Counted from the first letter of the stretch, positions 8,527 to 17,729 are shown. The stretch is 64,000 bases of DNA from Streptomyces liliiviolaceus (GCF_018070025.1 NZ_JAGPYQ010000002.1:2418001-2482000), one strand, 5' to 3'. Program-made: numbers and translations. Notes: generated by a model not told the origin, from the sequence alone.

Positions 8527-9377
8527 CGGGCACCGGCCTGCGGCGCTGTGCGGGACACGGCGACACCGGAGCGGCGCAGCGCGTGGCGCAGGGCATCGGC
8601 GAGCGTGGCTTTGGTGACGATGTCACCGAATTCGATGCCGAGAGCCACGATGGTCTGCGCGATCTGCGGCCGGATGCCGGAAATCGTGCACTCCGCTCCC
8701 ATCAGGCGGGCCGCCACCACGGTCTTCAGCAGGTGCTGGGCCACCTCGGTGTCCACCGTGGGCACACCGGTGATGTCGATGATGGCCTGCTCGGAGCCGG
8801 TGTCGATGAGCGCCTGGAGCATCTTCTCCATCACCACCATGGTGCGCGCCGAGTCCAGCGTGCCGACCAGCGGGACACCGATCACCCCGTCCCACAGCTT
8901 CACGACCGGAGTGGACAGCTCCAGCAACTGCTCGGCCTGCGCCGCAATCAGCTCCTCACGGGTACGGGTGTATCCCTCGATGGTGAACAGACCGAGCGTG
9001 TCCAGCAGGGCGGTGAACTGCAGATACGCCTGCACGTCAGCGTCCTTGCCGGTCAGCGCCGGCTGCAGGACCTCCTTGAGGGAGAACACGCTCACCGCGG
9101 TCTCCGTCGGGGTGAAGCCCTGCAACGCCCGGTTGCGCGACAGTTCGGTCAGCAGCGCACGCACCTCACCGAACGCCTCATCATGCCCGTCCACGCTGCC
9201 CGCGCCGAGCGCGGCCACCAGCGCCGTGTAGATCTCCTGCAGTTCACGCTCGACCTCGGCACGGCTGACCCGCCCGCCCAGCGAGCCGGTCACCCTCTGC
9301 GCCCACTCCGCGCCCAGATCCTCACCCCGGACCGACAGCAGACCGATCAAACGCTCCGAAACATCCTTGCCAGCCAC
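8523..9377 (-). CDS. rsbR: stressosome sensor protein RsbR (RsbRD-type)
   Basis: A 284-residue protein with an N-terminal helical RsbRD sensory domain (residues ~5-155) and a C-terminal STAS domain (~165-275). The STAS part has the DITGVPTVDTEVA segment with conserved threonines that are RsbT targets in RsbR. It is first of five genes joined by 4-bp overlaps, so one transcript likely produces the full sensing module. The N-terminal domain is not a globin, PAS or GAF domain, so the stimulus cannot be named. Confidence 0.85.
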   Translation of the reverse strand: MAGKDVSERLIGLLSVRGEDLGAEWAQRVTGSLGGRVSRAEVERELQEIYTALVAALGAGSVDGHDEAFGEVRALLTELSRNRALQGFTPTETAVSVFSLKEVLQPALTGKDADVQAYLQFTALLDTLGLFTIEGYTRTREELIAAQAEQLLELSTPVVKLWDGVIGVPLVGTLDSARTMVVMEKMLQALIDTGSEQAIIDITGVPTVDTEVAQHLLKTVVAARLMGAECTISGIRPQIAQTIVALGIEFGDIVTKATLADALRHALRRSGVAVSRTAPQAGAR

Positions 9378-9513
9378 CGGACACCCCCCTCAAAGGGATC
9401 AAGCGACCCCGCCGGGAACACTAAGCCATCATCATGAGCAATGAAGCAGCCGAAACCAGATCGGTAGACACTCCCGCCAGCCCGGTACCAGTACCTCAGC
9501 CGTCGTCACCTTC

Positions 9514-9588
9514 GTGCAGGTCGAGCCGCTGCCCGAGCATCTGCAGAACCATCTGGCCGCCGCAGTCGCCGGACTGCGCGCACGCCGA
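9514..9588 (+). pseudogene. C-terminal remnant of an ANTAR protein
   Basis: One frame encodes LPEHLQNHLAAAVAGLRAR, which aligns with the C-terminus of the ANTAR protein at 16200-16589 (LPAPLQDHLAAAVTRLRTR). The rest of the ANTAR domain is missing upstream and the frame runs on without a stop where the homologue ends. It is a gene scrap in the interval between rsbR and the next gene. Confidence 0.55.
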
Positions 9589-9800
9589 CACTCACACACC
9601 AGACCGACGCGTCAGGATGCCGTTGCGGATACCAGCTCAGCAGTCCCGGGAGTGCCTCGCACGCATCCGCTGCCGCAGCCGTGCGCACCCTGCGACCGCA
9701 GACCGTCGTTGAGGACGTCAAGCGCAACGGCTCCCTGCGAACGATGCGCTTCGTGTGGACCCGGGCCCGCCCGGCCCCGGGTCCTCGGCCCGGGCGGGGG

Positions 9801-11501
9801 TCAGGGGACGGGGGTGCGGACGGCGATGAGGGTGATGTCGTCGCGGGTGTCGCCCAGTTCCTGCGCGAGATGGGCGCACAGGCGTGGCAGGGGCAGGTTC
9901 TGGTGGGTGTCGAGGTGCTGGCGCAGGCGGGTCATGCCGGTGTCGAGGTTCTGGGTGCGGGATTCGACGAGGCCGTCGGTGTAGAGGACGAGGGTGGCCG
10001 CGGGGGGCAGGGTGATGCGGGCGGTGGGGCGTTGCATGGCCGGTCTCAGTCCCAGGAGCATGGCGTGGGGGCCGGTGAGGTAGGTGCTGGTGGTGCCGGC
10101 GGCGAGGAGCAGGGGTGGTGGGTGGCCGGCCACGGACCAGGACAGTTCCCAGGTGCCGTCGGGGTGGGGGTGGAGGCGGGCGAGGATGACGGTGGCGGAG
10201 TCGGCCAGGTGCAGGTGGGCCTGGGCGGTGTCGAGGCGCTGGAGGATCTGTCCGGGGTTTTCCTCGGGGCGGTCGACGGCCAGGGCGCGCAGCATGTTGC
10301 GCAGTTCGCTCATGCGGGAGGCGGCTTTGATGTCGTGGCCGGTGACGTCGCCGATGACCAGGGCGGTGTCGCCGTCGGGCAGGGGGAAGGCGTCGTACCA
10401 GTCGCCGCCCACCTCGGCCGCCAGCTGGGCGGGCTGGTAGTGCGCGGCCAGTTCCAGGCCGGGGACGGCGGGCAGGTCGGTGAGCAGGGCGCGCTGGAGG
10501 GTGACGGCGATGTCGGCCTGGGCGGCGTGCAGGTGGGTGTTCTCCAGCCCGAGCGCGGTGCGGCGGGCGACCTCCTCGGCGACGATGCGGTCGGTCTCGT
10601 TGAACGGCGGGCTGTCCGTGGTGCGGATGAGGGTGAGGGCCCCCAGGGTCGTGGCGCGGATACGCAGCGGCACGACGAGGACGTCGGCGGCCTCGACGAG
10701 ATGCAGCAGGTCCGCTCCCGTGCCCGGAGCCGGTTCGGGCAGATGCTGCAGACCTGCCCCGTCCCTGATGCGTTGCAGGGCCGCCTGGTGGGCTGGATGC
10801 TCCGGCACTGCCATGCTCGCGGTAGCGGCGGGTAGCACGCCGGGAAGGTGGTGCTCCCCGGCTGCCCGGTGCATCGTCGAGCCGCTGGTGAGGTCGATCA
10901 GTGCGGTGTCGGCGAAGCGGGGCACCAGCTGGCGCACCAGCCGGTTCAGGACCCGGTCGGCGTCCAGGGTGCTGACCATGGCGAGGGTCAGCTCACCGAG
11001 CCAGGTGATCTCGGCCAGGTCGTACTCGGCCTGCTCGCGCATCGTCTCGCTGTGCGCGTACCGGTCCGCCCGCCGGTCGGAACGCTCGCGCTGTGCGGAC
11101 GTGTCGTGGAAGACGACCACCGCGCCCGGGCCGTGGCCGGCCTCGGGGGGCAACGGCGCCGCGGACCACCACACCGGCAGCGGGCGGCCGTCCGCACGCA
11201 GCAGTACCGCCCGGTCACCGCTGATGAGTTTGCCCTGGGCCACATCCTGCAGGACCGGCCGCTGCTCCCGCACGCCTGCGGTGTTGCCGGGCGTGGGGTT
11301 GAGCGTGGTGTGCGCGTTCACCCCGAGGAGCGTTCCGGGTTCGTAGCCCAGGAGGCGTTCCGCCCACGGGTTGCAGGCGATCACCATGCCCTGGGCGTCG
11401 ACGGCGTACACGCCCGACCCGGCTGCCTCGAAGAGAACGGACATCAGCGCCGCGCCCTCCAGCGGGACAGCTCGGACGTCCTGTTCGGGAAAGGAATCCA
11501 C
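9801..11501 (-). CDS. PAS-GAF-SpoIIE serine phosphatase
   Basis: A 566-residue soluble sensor phosphatase. A PAS domain (residues ~20-130, with NPWAERLLGYEPGTLLG) is followed by a coiled linker, a GAF domain (~165-330) and a SpoIIE PP2C domain (~350-565). The catalytic metal motifs are EVGGDWYDAF, VIGDVTGHD, YTDGLVESR and DDITLIAVR. It probably dephosphorylates a STAS anti-anti-sigma factor; the STAS gene immediately upstream (11575-11964) on the same strand is the natural candidate. A start 57 bp downstream (at MSVLFEAAG) is also possible. It is separate from the rsb operon by about 420 bp. Confidence 0.82.
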   Translation of the reverse strand: MDSFPEQDVRAVPLEGAALMSVLFEAAGSGVYAVDAQGMVIACNPWAERLLGYEPGTLLGVNAHTTLNPTPGNTAGVREQRPVLQDVAQGKLISGDRAVLLRADGRPLPVWWSAAPLPPEAGHGPGAVVVFHDTSAQRERSDRRADRYAHSETMREQAEYDLAEITWLGELTLAMVSTLDADRVLNRLVRQLVPRFADTALIDLTSGSTMHRAAGEHHLPGVLPAATASMAVPEHPAHQAALQRIRDGAGLQHLPEPAPGTGADLLHLVEAADVLVVPLRIRATTLGALTLIRTTDSPPFNETDRIVAEEVARRTALGLENTHLHAAQADIAVTLQRALLTDLPAVPGLELAAHYQPAQLAAEVGGDWYDAFPLPDGDTALVIGDVTGHDIKAASRMSELRNMLRALAVDRPEENPGQILQRLDTAQAHLHLADSATVILARLHPHPDGTWELSWSVAGHPPPLLLAAGTTSTYLTGPHAMLLGLRPAMQRPTARITLPPAATLVLYTDGLVESRTQNLDTGMTRLRQHLDTHQNLPLPRLCAHLAQELGDTRDDITLIAVRTPVP

Positions 11502-11574
11502 CTCACGTATTCTGCCAATTCCCTGCCGTCGGACGCACTCAGGGGACCGGTATCGGTTGGCCCGCCGCAGCTCC

Positions 11575-11964
11575 TCATCCGGCTGCCGGGCCCGCCGCGG
11601 ACGGCACGTCCGCGTAGACCCCGATGACGGCGTCCAAACCGGTCAGTTCCAGCAGTCGGGACACCTGCGGGCCCACTCCGGCCAGGCGCACCTCGCCCTG
11701 ACGGGCTTCCGCCGACCGGACCGCAGCCACCAGCACCCCCAGTCCCGCGGAGTCCATGAAGCTCACCTCGCGCAGGTCCCACACCAGATGCACCCGGCCC
11801 TCCGCGACCAGCTCGCCGACCACCTCACGCACCCGCGGCACCGCACCCAGGTCGATCTCACCGGACAGAGCCAGCACCGCCCACGCCCCCACATCGCAGG
11901 ACCGCTCCACGCCCGACACCGGAACCGGCACAGCGGCCCCTCTCACTGGGAATATCCCGATCAT
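11575..11964 (-). CDS. STAS-domain anti-sigma factor antagonist
   Basis: About 129 residues with one STAS domain (~20-120): the LALSGEIDLGAVPRV entry strand and the phosphorylation loop DLREVSFMDSAGLG, with a serine in the usual place. Such proteins bind anti-sigma kinases when unphosphorylated. The open frame extends to 12009; the start at 11964 removes an Arg-rich leader, but the ATG at 11976 cannot be excluded. The next gene on the same strand encodes a PP2C phosphatase, so the pair may form a partner switch. Confidence 0.75.
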   Translation of the reverse strand: MIGIFPVRGAAVPVPVSGVERSCDVGAWAVLALSGEIDLGAVPRVREVVGELVAEGRVHLVWDLREVSFMDSAGLGVLVAAVRSAEARQGEVRLAGVGPQVSRLLELTGLDAVIGVYADVPSAAGPAAG

Positions 11965-12415
11965 CCCACCCCGCATGCACCGGGGACGCCGCGACCACCC
12001 CGCCGGCACGGCCCCTGCCTCACTCCGTTTCCAGGAGTGCCCGGACGCGTTTGCCCCACAGGGCTGTGCCAGACCTCAGCAGGCTGTATCCGGTCGCCGC
12101 CTGCGACCGCCGGGGATTCTGCCGCAACTTCGGCGACATCGAGCGCGGCCCGGTCGTCGTGGACCCCGCGATCGCCGCCAGGCAGCCGGCTCGCGACGTG
12201 CCCGGATGCCGCTGAGTATGTCTGCCGGTGTGAGCAGCCGCGGTACACGAAGTACCGGTCTTGGTCATGGCTGGCTGGTCCGCCGGGCTGTCCGCTTGTG
12301 CCCTTCCGCAACGGCCGTTCGCGATAGCGTGAAAGGGCCTTCGGTGGATGCCTTCACCGCTGTGAGCCGGCATCTGATGCCGGCTCGGTGATCATTCACG
12401 AAGGGAGTGGCGGCT
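11965..12415. other. interval without a supported gene
   Basis: No convincing gene. A plus-strand frame from GTG 12066 to the TGA at 12213 gives 49 residues containing VAACDRRGFCRNFGDIERG, which looks coding but matches no family I recognise. A stretch at 12030-12058 resembles 19224-19252 (see findings). Confidence 0.3.
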
Positions 12416-12565
12416 GTGTCGCCTACGGACGTGTTTGACGGCTCCGAACAGCTGGCTGCCTTTCGCATTGCACGGTGGTTCGCGGATTCACCACGCGAGC
12501 GGGGCGCGGGTGCCGGCCGCAGTGTGCCCTCAGCCGAGAGTGGGCGCTGTGGCTGCCGTGCCTGA
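12416..12565 (+). CDS. possible small leader ORF (49 aa)
   Basis: GTG start with a good ribosome binding site (AAGGGAGTGG, 6 nt upstream) opens a 49-codon frame starting MSPTDVFDGSEQLAAFRIAR. It ends at 12565, overlapping the start of the GAF-ANTAR gene at 12549. The first half looks protein-like and the end is Gly/Arg/Cys-rich. It could couple translation of the sensor gene or mark a wrongly placed start. No homologue is recognised. Confidence 0.3.
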   Translation: MSPTDVFDGSEQLAAFRIARWFADSPRERGAGAGRSVPSAESGRCGCRA

Positions 12566-13301
12566 ACTGCCGCGCGAGGAACGGTTCGCTGCCGTGTTCG
12601 CCGAACTCTCCGACACCCTGGTGCGGGACTTCGACGTGGTCGACTTCCTGCACACGCTCACCGAGCGCTGTGTGGACCTGCTGGACGTGGCCGCGGCCGG
12701 AGTACTGCTGGGGATGCCGCACGGCCAGGTCGTGGACGCCGCCGCCTCCGACGACCGCACCCGTGCTCTGGAGCTGTCCGGTCTCGAATGGGACGAGGGC
12801 CCCTGCCGGGACTGCTATTACACCCAGGTCCCGGTCTGCGATGTCCGCCTGGACACCGAGGCCGCCGGCCGGCGCTGGCCCCGCTTCACGCCGCGCGCCC
12901 GGCAGCTGGGATACACCTCCGTGGTCGCCGCCCCGCTGCACTGGCAGGGCCAGGTCATCGGAGCTCTCAACCTCTTCCGTGACCGGCGCGGCGCACTCGA
13001 CGGCAGCCAGCTGCGCCTGGCGCAGGCGTTGGCGAACATCGCCACCCTTGCCGTCCTCCAGCAACGCGCGGTGTACGAGCAGACAAATCCATTCACGCAG
13101 ACACAGGACACTCTGAACACCAGGGTTGTCGTCGAGCAGGCCAAGGGCTGCCTTGCCCAGCATCATGGCACCGGCATGGACGAGGCGCTCGCGACCATGC
13201 GCGTCCACGCCCTCCGGCACAGGCTCAGCCTCGCCGGCGTCGCCCGCCAGATCCTGGACGGCGGTCCCGCGGGGCTCGCCCCGCAGTACCCCGAGCACTG
13301 A
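12549..13301 (+). CDS. GAF-ANTAR transcription antitermination regulator
   Basis: About 250 residues. A GAF domain (residues ~15-165; EGPCRDCYYTQVPVCDV is typical of the ANTAR-linked GAF group) is followed by an ANTAR RNA-binding domain (~185-235; VVEQAKGCLAQHHGTGMDEA). The GAF domain would sense a small ligand and the ANTAR domain bind tandem RNA hairpins. The GTG at 12549 is chosen because the frame before it has no GAF sequence; an upstream TTG at 12435 is the alternative. It lies on the strand opposite its STAS neighbour. Confidence 0.8.
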   Translation: MAAVPELPREERFAAVFAELSDTLVRDFDVVDFLHTLTERCVDLLDVAAAGVLLGMPHGQVVDAAASDDRTRALELSGLEWDEGPCRDCYYTQVPVCDVRLDTEAAGRRWPRFTPRARQLGYTSVVAAPLHWQGQVIGALNLFRDRRGALDGSQLRLAQALANIATLAVLQQRAVYEQTNPFTQTQDTLNTRVVVEQAKGCLAQHHGTGMDEALATMRVHALRHRLSLAGVARQILDGGPAGLAPQYPEH

Positions 13302-13666
13302 AACACCCTGCGCCGGCTCCGGGCGACGGTTCGGGCGGGTCCCCGTCCGTGCCATCGCGCGGGGACCGCGGCCCGAAAGCGTGCCGCCCCGGGGGCTGAG
13401 GCCGGCGAGCGTCCCGGACGCCTTTGCTGCACGTTGGCGCACGCCTTTGTGGCCCTGGGTGCCAGGCGCAGGTTCAGCCGCTGTGGATTGTCGCCCGCGC
13501 TGATGAGGAACTGGCAGGTGGCGCCGCTTCTCCCCCAGCTGCCGCCGACGGCGAACGGCGCTCAGAGCGTCCGACGGTGCGCCTGCGGTACGACCAATGC
13601 CCTCACCCGGGTGAGGCGTGGTCCAAGTCCGGGCGGGTCGCAGCCGATCATCGCTAGCAAAGGCTC
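13302..13666. other. interval without a supported gene
   Basis: Frames here are Arg/Pro-rich and inconsistent with coding. It should hold the promoter of the HNH nuclease gene that starts at 13667; no clear -35/-10 pair was recognised. Confidence 0.4.
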
Positions 13667-14323
13667 ATGTTCTCGAAGATCGCAGTCACTGCTGCCGCCC
13701 TGCTGGCCTTCCCGCTCGCCGCTGTCCCCGCCGCCGCGCACGAAACGCGGGCGGAGTTGCTGCCGCTGACCGAAGCCGTCCAACTCCTGCCCGCCGCGGC
13801 CGAGTCCCGGGACGGCTACCAGCGCACGAGTTTCAAACACTGGGTCGACGCCGACCGCGACGGATGCAGCACCCGCGCCGAAGTGCTGATCGCAGAATCC
13901 CGGGTGGAGCCGGCCATCGAAGCGGGCTGCAAAGTCGTGGGAGGCGAGTGGTATTCCTACTACGACGGCGTCACCCTCACCGCGCCGGGCGGCCTGGACA
14001 TCGACCACATGGTGCCGCTCGCCGAAGCCTGGGACTCCGGGGCCTCGGAATGGACGGCGGCCCGGCGGGAGGCGTACGCCGACGACCTGGACGCCGACCG
14101 CAGTCTGGTAGCCGTCACCGCCCGCACCAACCGCTCCAAGAGCGATCAGGACCCGGCCGACTGGCAGCCCCCGCTCGCCGACGCCCGCTGCACCTACACC
14201 GCCGACTGGGTCGCCACCAAACTCCGCTGGCAGCTGACCATCGACGACCGCGAACGAGCCGCCCTCACCGAACTCGCCGCCGGCTGCGGACAGGAGAGCG
14301 TCGACTACCAGCCCGCACCGTAG
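13667..14323 (+). CDS. secreted HNH endonuclease (DUF1524/GmrSD-C type)
   Basis: A 218-residue protein with a Sec signal peptide (MFSKIAVTAAALLAFPLA, cleavage near AAA-HE about residue 25). The mature part has the HNH-type core: DIDHMVPLAEAWDSGA (residues ~102-118) and NRSKSDQDPADWQP (~146-159), the His-Asn layout of extracellular actinobacterial nucleases. It probably degrades DNA outside the cell for nutrition or competition. Two to three cysteines could form a disulfide. No immunity protein gene is adjacent. Confidence 0.82.
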   Translation: MFSKIAVTAAALLAFPLAAVPAAAHETRAELLPLTEAVQLLPAAAESRDGYQRTSFKHWVDADRDGCSTRAEVLIAESRVEPAIEAGCKVVGGEWYSYYDGVTLTAPGGLDIDHMVPLAEAWDSGASEWTAARREAYADDLDADRSLVAVTARTNRSKSDQDPADWQPPLADARCTYTADWVATKLRWQLTIDDRERAALTELAAGCGQESVDYQPAP

Positions 14324-14529
14324 ACACGTTCCCGGACCGGACCGCCGATACCCGCCCACGGCAGGCTGCGGGTACAGGCGGGCGGGCGGACCCGGTCGGG
14401 TGAACCCATTCGGCCGGCCCCAGCTCTCGCCTCCGGTGACGCGGCTTGCGGCCGTACCGGACACCTCCGCGGGTCCGGAACCGGGATCAACAGGGCAGGG
14501 TCGCCGTATTGCCGGACAAAAACGTGTAC

Positions 14530-14892
14530 TCAGCGTTCCAGGGCCTGGTCCACGGTGAGGTAGCACGCGATGACCGTGTCGAGGCCGACCAATTCCATCA
14601 CGCGCAGCACGGGGGCCTGGGCGCCCGCTACGCGGACCCAGCCGTCGGTCGCTGCGGCGGCCTGGTGGGCGCTGACGAGGGCGTTGATGCCTGTGGAGTT
14701 CATGAAGGTGACGCCGGACAGGTCGGCCACGGTCCGCAACGGTGCGTCCCCGACGGGCAGGGTGAGGACTTTCTCGGCGCGTTCACGAGCGGTGTAGTCC
14801 AGTTCGCCGCGCAGGGTGACGACGTGGATGCCGTCGATGCTGGTGGAACTGGCCGACCATCGGCCGGGCTGTACTGGATGCGACGGGTTCAC
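14530..14892 (-). CDS. STAS-domain anti-sigma factor antagonist
   Basis: A 120-residue STAS protein. Seen are the GIHVVTLRGELDYTAR strand and the loop DLSGVTFMNSTGINAL; the usual Asp-Ser of the phosphosite is Asn-Ser here, still with a serine. GTG at 14892 is chosen because GAGGA lies directly upstream; the open frame continues further upstream without family similarity. It has no kinase neighbour, but the rsb module and other phosphatases lie within 9 kb. Confidence 0.75.
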   Translation of the reverse strand: MNPSHPVQPGRWSASSTSIDGIHVVTLRGELDYTARERAEKVLTLPVGDAPLRTVADLSGVTFMNSTGINALVSAHQAAAATDGWVRVAGAQAPVLRVMELVGLDTVIACYLTVDQALER

Positions 14893-16199
14893 CGTGTCCT
14901 CACGATTGCTGATGCGGCCCGGGTTGAGCCCCCGGCCGCGATTCTGCCCCGAAGATAGCGGGGGGCATGCTCGAACAGCCGCTCCAATCGGTGAGAATCG
15001 CATGAGGCAGGCCGTACCGGGTACCGGGAACGGACGGGCAAACGCAGAGGCGGCAACACGTGAAGCCAGTCGGCCACACCGGGACGGACGGGCCGGACAC
15101 TCCTGATGTCATATCCCGTGCGGTGCCGCTGAGCGGCGATCCCGCCCGTCCGATACACCCGGCGAGCCTTCTTTCCCCTGCTGTCCCTCACATTCGGCGG
15201 CACAACAGGGCGTATTGCCCACCAAGTCGTTCCCGTGGTAAGAAATTTATGCAGTCCGGCCGCCACCGCGCTGACGAAGCGACGGCCGGAAGCGCGAAGA
15301 CCGAGACCCCCCGGTCGGTCCTCGCGTGCTCTTCTGGCGATGATGCGAGGCGCCGGAGCTGCCTCGCCGGGTGCGCCAAGAGAGCGGAAGGGCTGGAGCC
15401 GTGCGGTCGGCGGCGCGGCTCCGGCCCGGCATTCAGCAGCCACCGCCGCATAAGCCCCATCCCGCAGTGCAGGCGTGTATGCGACGTCAGCCGTATGGGG
15501 ACTGCTCCCTGACCCCGATATCGGCATATGCCGATACGTCTTTCTTCGTACCGGTTACGTCAAGGCCGCTGCGGTGTCCGGCCGGTTACTTTATGTTCGA
15601 AGGGCAGCCGTTCCGCCAGCCAGGCGTTGACAGACAGCGACACTTTCACCCGCGGCAGAGCGAGCCTGTGGCATACAGACACCGGGCCCCGCATTCCTCC
15701 CGCAGATGCGGTGCAGGCCCGGCGCGTCCCTCGGAGCATCGAAGTGCCGGGCCATCTACGCCACGGCCACTCGGAGGGAGTCCCCACCGGCCCTGCTCGG
15801 GGGAACCGGCGCCGGGCCGGGCACGCGGCCGCCGCATCTGCGGCGGCCGCCGCCACGCCGCCAGAACCCACCCAAGAGGCCGGCCGCCACACCCAGACGC
15901 ATCACGCATCACGCATCACGCATCACGCATCACGCATCACGCATCACGCATCACGCAAGGGAGCTGTCCCCCATCACCACCCCCTGGCCCGTCAGCCGCG
16001 AAAGTGCCGCGTGGTACATCCCCGCGGAGAACGCGACCTCGCCAGCCGCAATGCCTTCGCCCAACTCCTGCAGGGAACCTGCCACACCACCCTGGACGCC
16101 GGGCCCAGTCCACCGTCACCTACGAAGCCCACGGACATTCCGTTGTTCCCACCACGACGCCGGAAGGATGCCCGGCCAGGACCCGGGTACGTTCGATAC
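14893..16199. other. long interval with no supported gene
   Basis: About 1.3 kb in which every long frame is Arg/Pro/Ser-rich and lacks family motifs. It contains the 7-bp tandem repeat at 15901-15956. A decayed minus-strand tail around 15560-15640 (reading AWLAERLPFEHKVTG) looks partly protein-like but is not identifiable. Confidence 0.4.
15901..15956. repeat. 8 perfect copies of a 7-bp tandem repeat
   Basis: The unit ATCACGC occurs eight times without error (56 bp), about 240 bp upstream of the ANTAR gene at 16200. There are no spacers, so it is not a CRISPR array. A 7-bp unit would shift any reading frame when its copy number changes. Confidence 0.95.
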
Positions 16200-16589
16200 A
16201 TGAGCCCGTTCTCCCGTCCCGGACCCCGGCGTGGCACTACCGAACAACAGCGTCCGGCGTCACACGACCAGGCGTCCCGCTCCTGCCCCTCCCACACCTC
16301 CGGCCGGCCTCCTACTGGGCCGGTAGAAGCGCTGCGGGAGGAGGTCGCGCAGCTGCGCATCGCGATGGAGCGGCGGCCAGTCATCGACATGGCCCGCGGC
16401 ATCCTCATGGCCCGGTGCTCCTGTACCGAAGACGACGCCTGGGAGCTCCTGGTGGACGTGTCGCAGCACTCCAACACCAAGCTGCACGACATCGCCGAAG
16501 CCGTCCTCGCCACCGTCCACGGCGGGCCGCTGCCCGCACCCCTGCAGGACCATCTGGCCGCCGCCGTCACCCGGCTGCGCACACGCTGA
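16200..16589 (+). CDS. ANTAR domain protein
   Basis: About 129 residues with a disordered basic N-terminus (~1-38) and an ANTAR domain (~45-105): REEVAQLRIAMERRPVIDMA, RGILMARCSCTEDDAWELL and SQHSNTKLHDIAEAVL. It ends with LPAPLQDHLAAAVTRLRTR, the same tail seen as a scrap at 9514-9588. ATG 16200 is the first in-frame start after the non-coding stretch; its ribosome site is weak, so a later start is possible. RNA-binding antiterminator role is inferred from the family. Confidence 0.75.
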   Translation: MSPFSRPGPRRGTTEQQRPASHDQASRSCPSHTSGRPPTGPVEALREEVAQLRIAMERRPVIDMARGILMARCSCTEDDAWELLVDVSQHSNTKLHDIAEAVLATVHGGPLPAPLQDHLAAAVTRLRTR

Positions 16590-16792
16590 CAGTCCCCGCA
16601 GAACCCGGGCGCGCAGGCGCCGTTGACGTCGGCGAAGCGTGCTTCCCGTCCCCGTGACCTACGCTCGCGAGCCCTCGATACTTGCGCCCCCTGGAGGCTC
16701 ACTGCCGCCGTCCCGGACGCGCAGGCCGGTCCACGGATCCCCCGTCGGGCGTCCTGCACCACGACGGTCACCGCAGGGGGAAAATAGGATGT

Positions 16793-17176
16793 ATGCCAAG
16801 TCCTTCAAGGAAGAGCCCTGTCCGTCTGATAGCGGAATGGACGCATTGTGTCCTGGTGCGGCTGGAAGGTGACCTGGATGCCGCCGGGGACGTGGAGCTG
16901 CTGGATCTGGCGGTGCAGTCGGCGGAGCGCTCCGGCAAGCGGGTCGTTGTGGATTTGTCCGGTGTGGCATACCTGGGTTCCGAGGCGTTCAACACCCTGC
17001 TGATGCCGCTGCAGCGGGGCCATGCTCTGCCCTGGCTGGTCGGCCCGCTGCCCCAGCAGGTGGAGCACTTGCTGACGGTGACGGGCACGCGGGAACACTT
17101 CCGGGTATTCCCCACGCTGCCGCAGGCGGCCGAGGCCGCACGCGACAGCACCCCGGACCGGCCACCGGAACACTGA
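16793..17176 (+). CDS. STAS-domain anti-sigma factor antagonist
   Basis: A 127-residue STAS protein: CVLVRLEGDLDAAGDVELLD followed by DLSGVAYLGSEAFNTLL. The phosphosite loop has Gly-Ser in place of Asp-Ser. ATG 16793 is preceded by GGGGGAAAA about 10 nt upstream. It is followed at once by a strong hairpin, so it is probably a single-gene transcript. Confidence 0.72.
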   Translation: MPSPSRKSPVRLIAEWTHCVLVRLEGDLDAAGDVELLDLAVQSAERSGKRVVVDLSGVAYLGSEAFNTLLMPLQRGHALPWLVGPLPQQVEHLLTVTGTREHFRVFPTLPQAAEAARDSTPDRPPEH

Positions 17177-17185
17177 GCCGCGAGC

Positions 17186-17213
17186 CCCGGTACCGACATC
17201 GGCCGGTACCGGG
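17186..17213 (+). terminator. strong hairpin after the STAS gene
   Basis: A perfect 10-bp stem, CCCGGTACCG / CGGTACCGGG, closes an 8-nt loop, 10 bp beyond the stop at 17176. Confidence 0.7.
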
Positions 17214-17433
17214 CACGGACCCCTTCCCCGCCAGGTGAGCAGTCTGGCATGACGGGCCGCACGCCTGCCCCGGAACGACCGCGAGCGCTGCTTGGCAGAG
17301 AGGGCGAAAGCCCGGCACGGGCCGAAGCTGACGGTTCGTTCCGGGCGGCCGTTGTGTCGCGGGCTGATCACGGAGTCGATGCTGTGGCGTGACGGGCCAC
17401 AACCCCCACCCACGCGTCGGTGTTGTGGCGGGC

Positions 17434-17700
17434 ATGAGCCAGCAGCCGCGCCAACGTGACGAATACACCTCCGGCGTGCGCGCCGAACTCCTCGGCGCCT
17501 ACTGGCAGGACAGCCGCCCCTCGTGCACCGGCCACTGCCAGTGGTGCGCCGAGATGCAGGAAGCCGACGCCAATGCCGCGCGCGCAGGCGGCGCCCGCGA
17601 ACCCGAGACCGCCTGGCCAGCCGCCGTAAGTGGCCCCACGGGCACGAGCGGCGATGCCACCGGATCATGTGCACCGTCTGCGGACCCCCGGCACGAATGA
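17434..17700 (+). CDS. small hypothetical protein with Cys motif
   Basis: An 88-residue frame starting MSQQPRQRDEY. The centre has SCTGHCQWCAEM, a C-x3-C-x2-C arrangement that could bind zinc or an Fe-S cluster; similar short Cys proteins are common in Streptomyces. The tail is Ala/Gly/Thr-rich. A GTG 45 bp upstream is an alternative start. No function is assigned. Confidence 0.4.
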   Translation: MSQQPRQRDEYTSGVRAELLGAYWQDSRPSCTGHCQWCAEMQEADANAARAGGAREPETAWPAAVSGPTGTSGDATGSCAPSADPRHE

Positions 17701-17729
17701 CCCTTCACCGCATGCCGTAAGGAGCAGTA

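Noticed and set aside
13562..14566. Long minus-strand frame of 334 codons across the HNH nuclease gene
   Set aside because: It lies antisense to a gene with a signal peptide and nuclease motifs; its product is Gly/Arg-rich without family motifs and is a GC-bias artefact.
15901..15956. Tandem repeat considered as a CRISPR array
   Set aside because: Units are 7 bp and directly adjacent with no spacers, and no cas genes are present.
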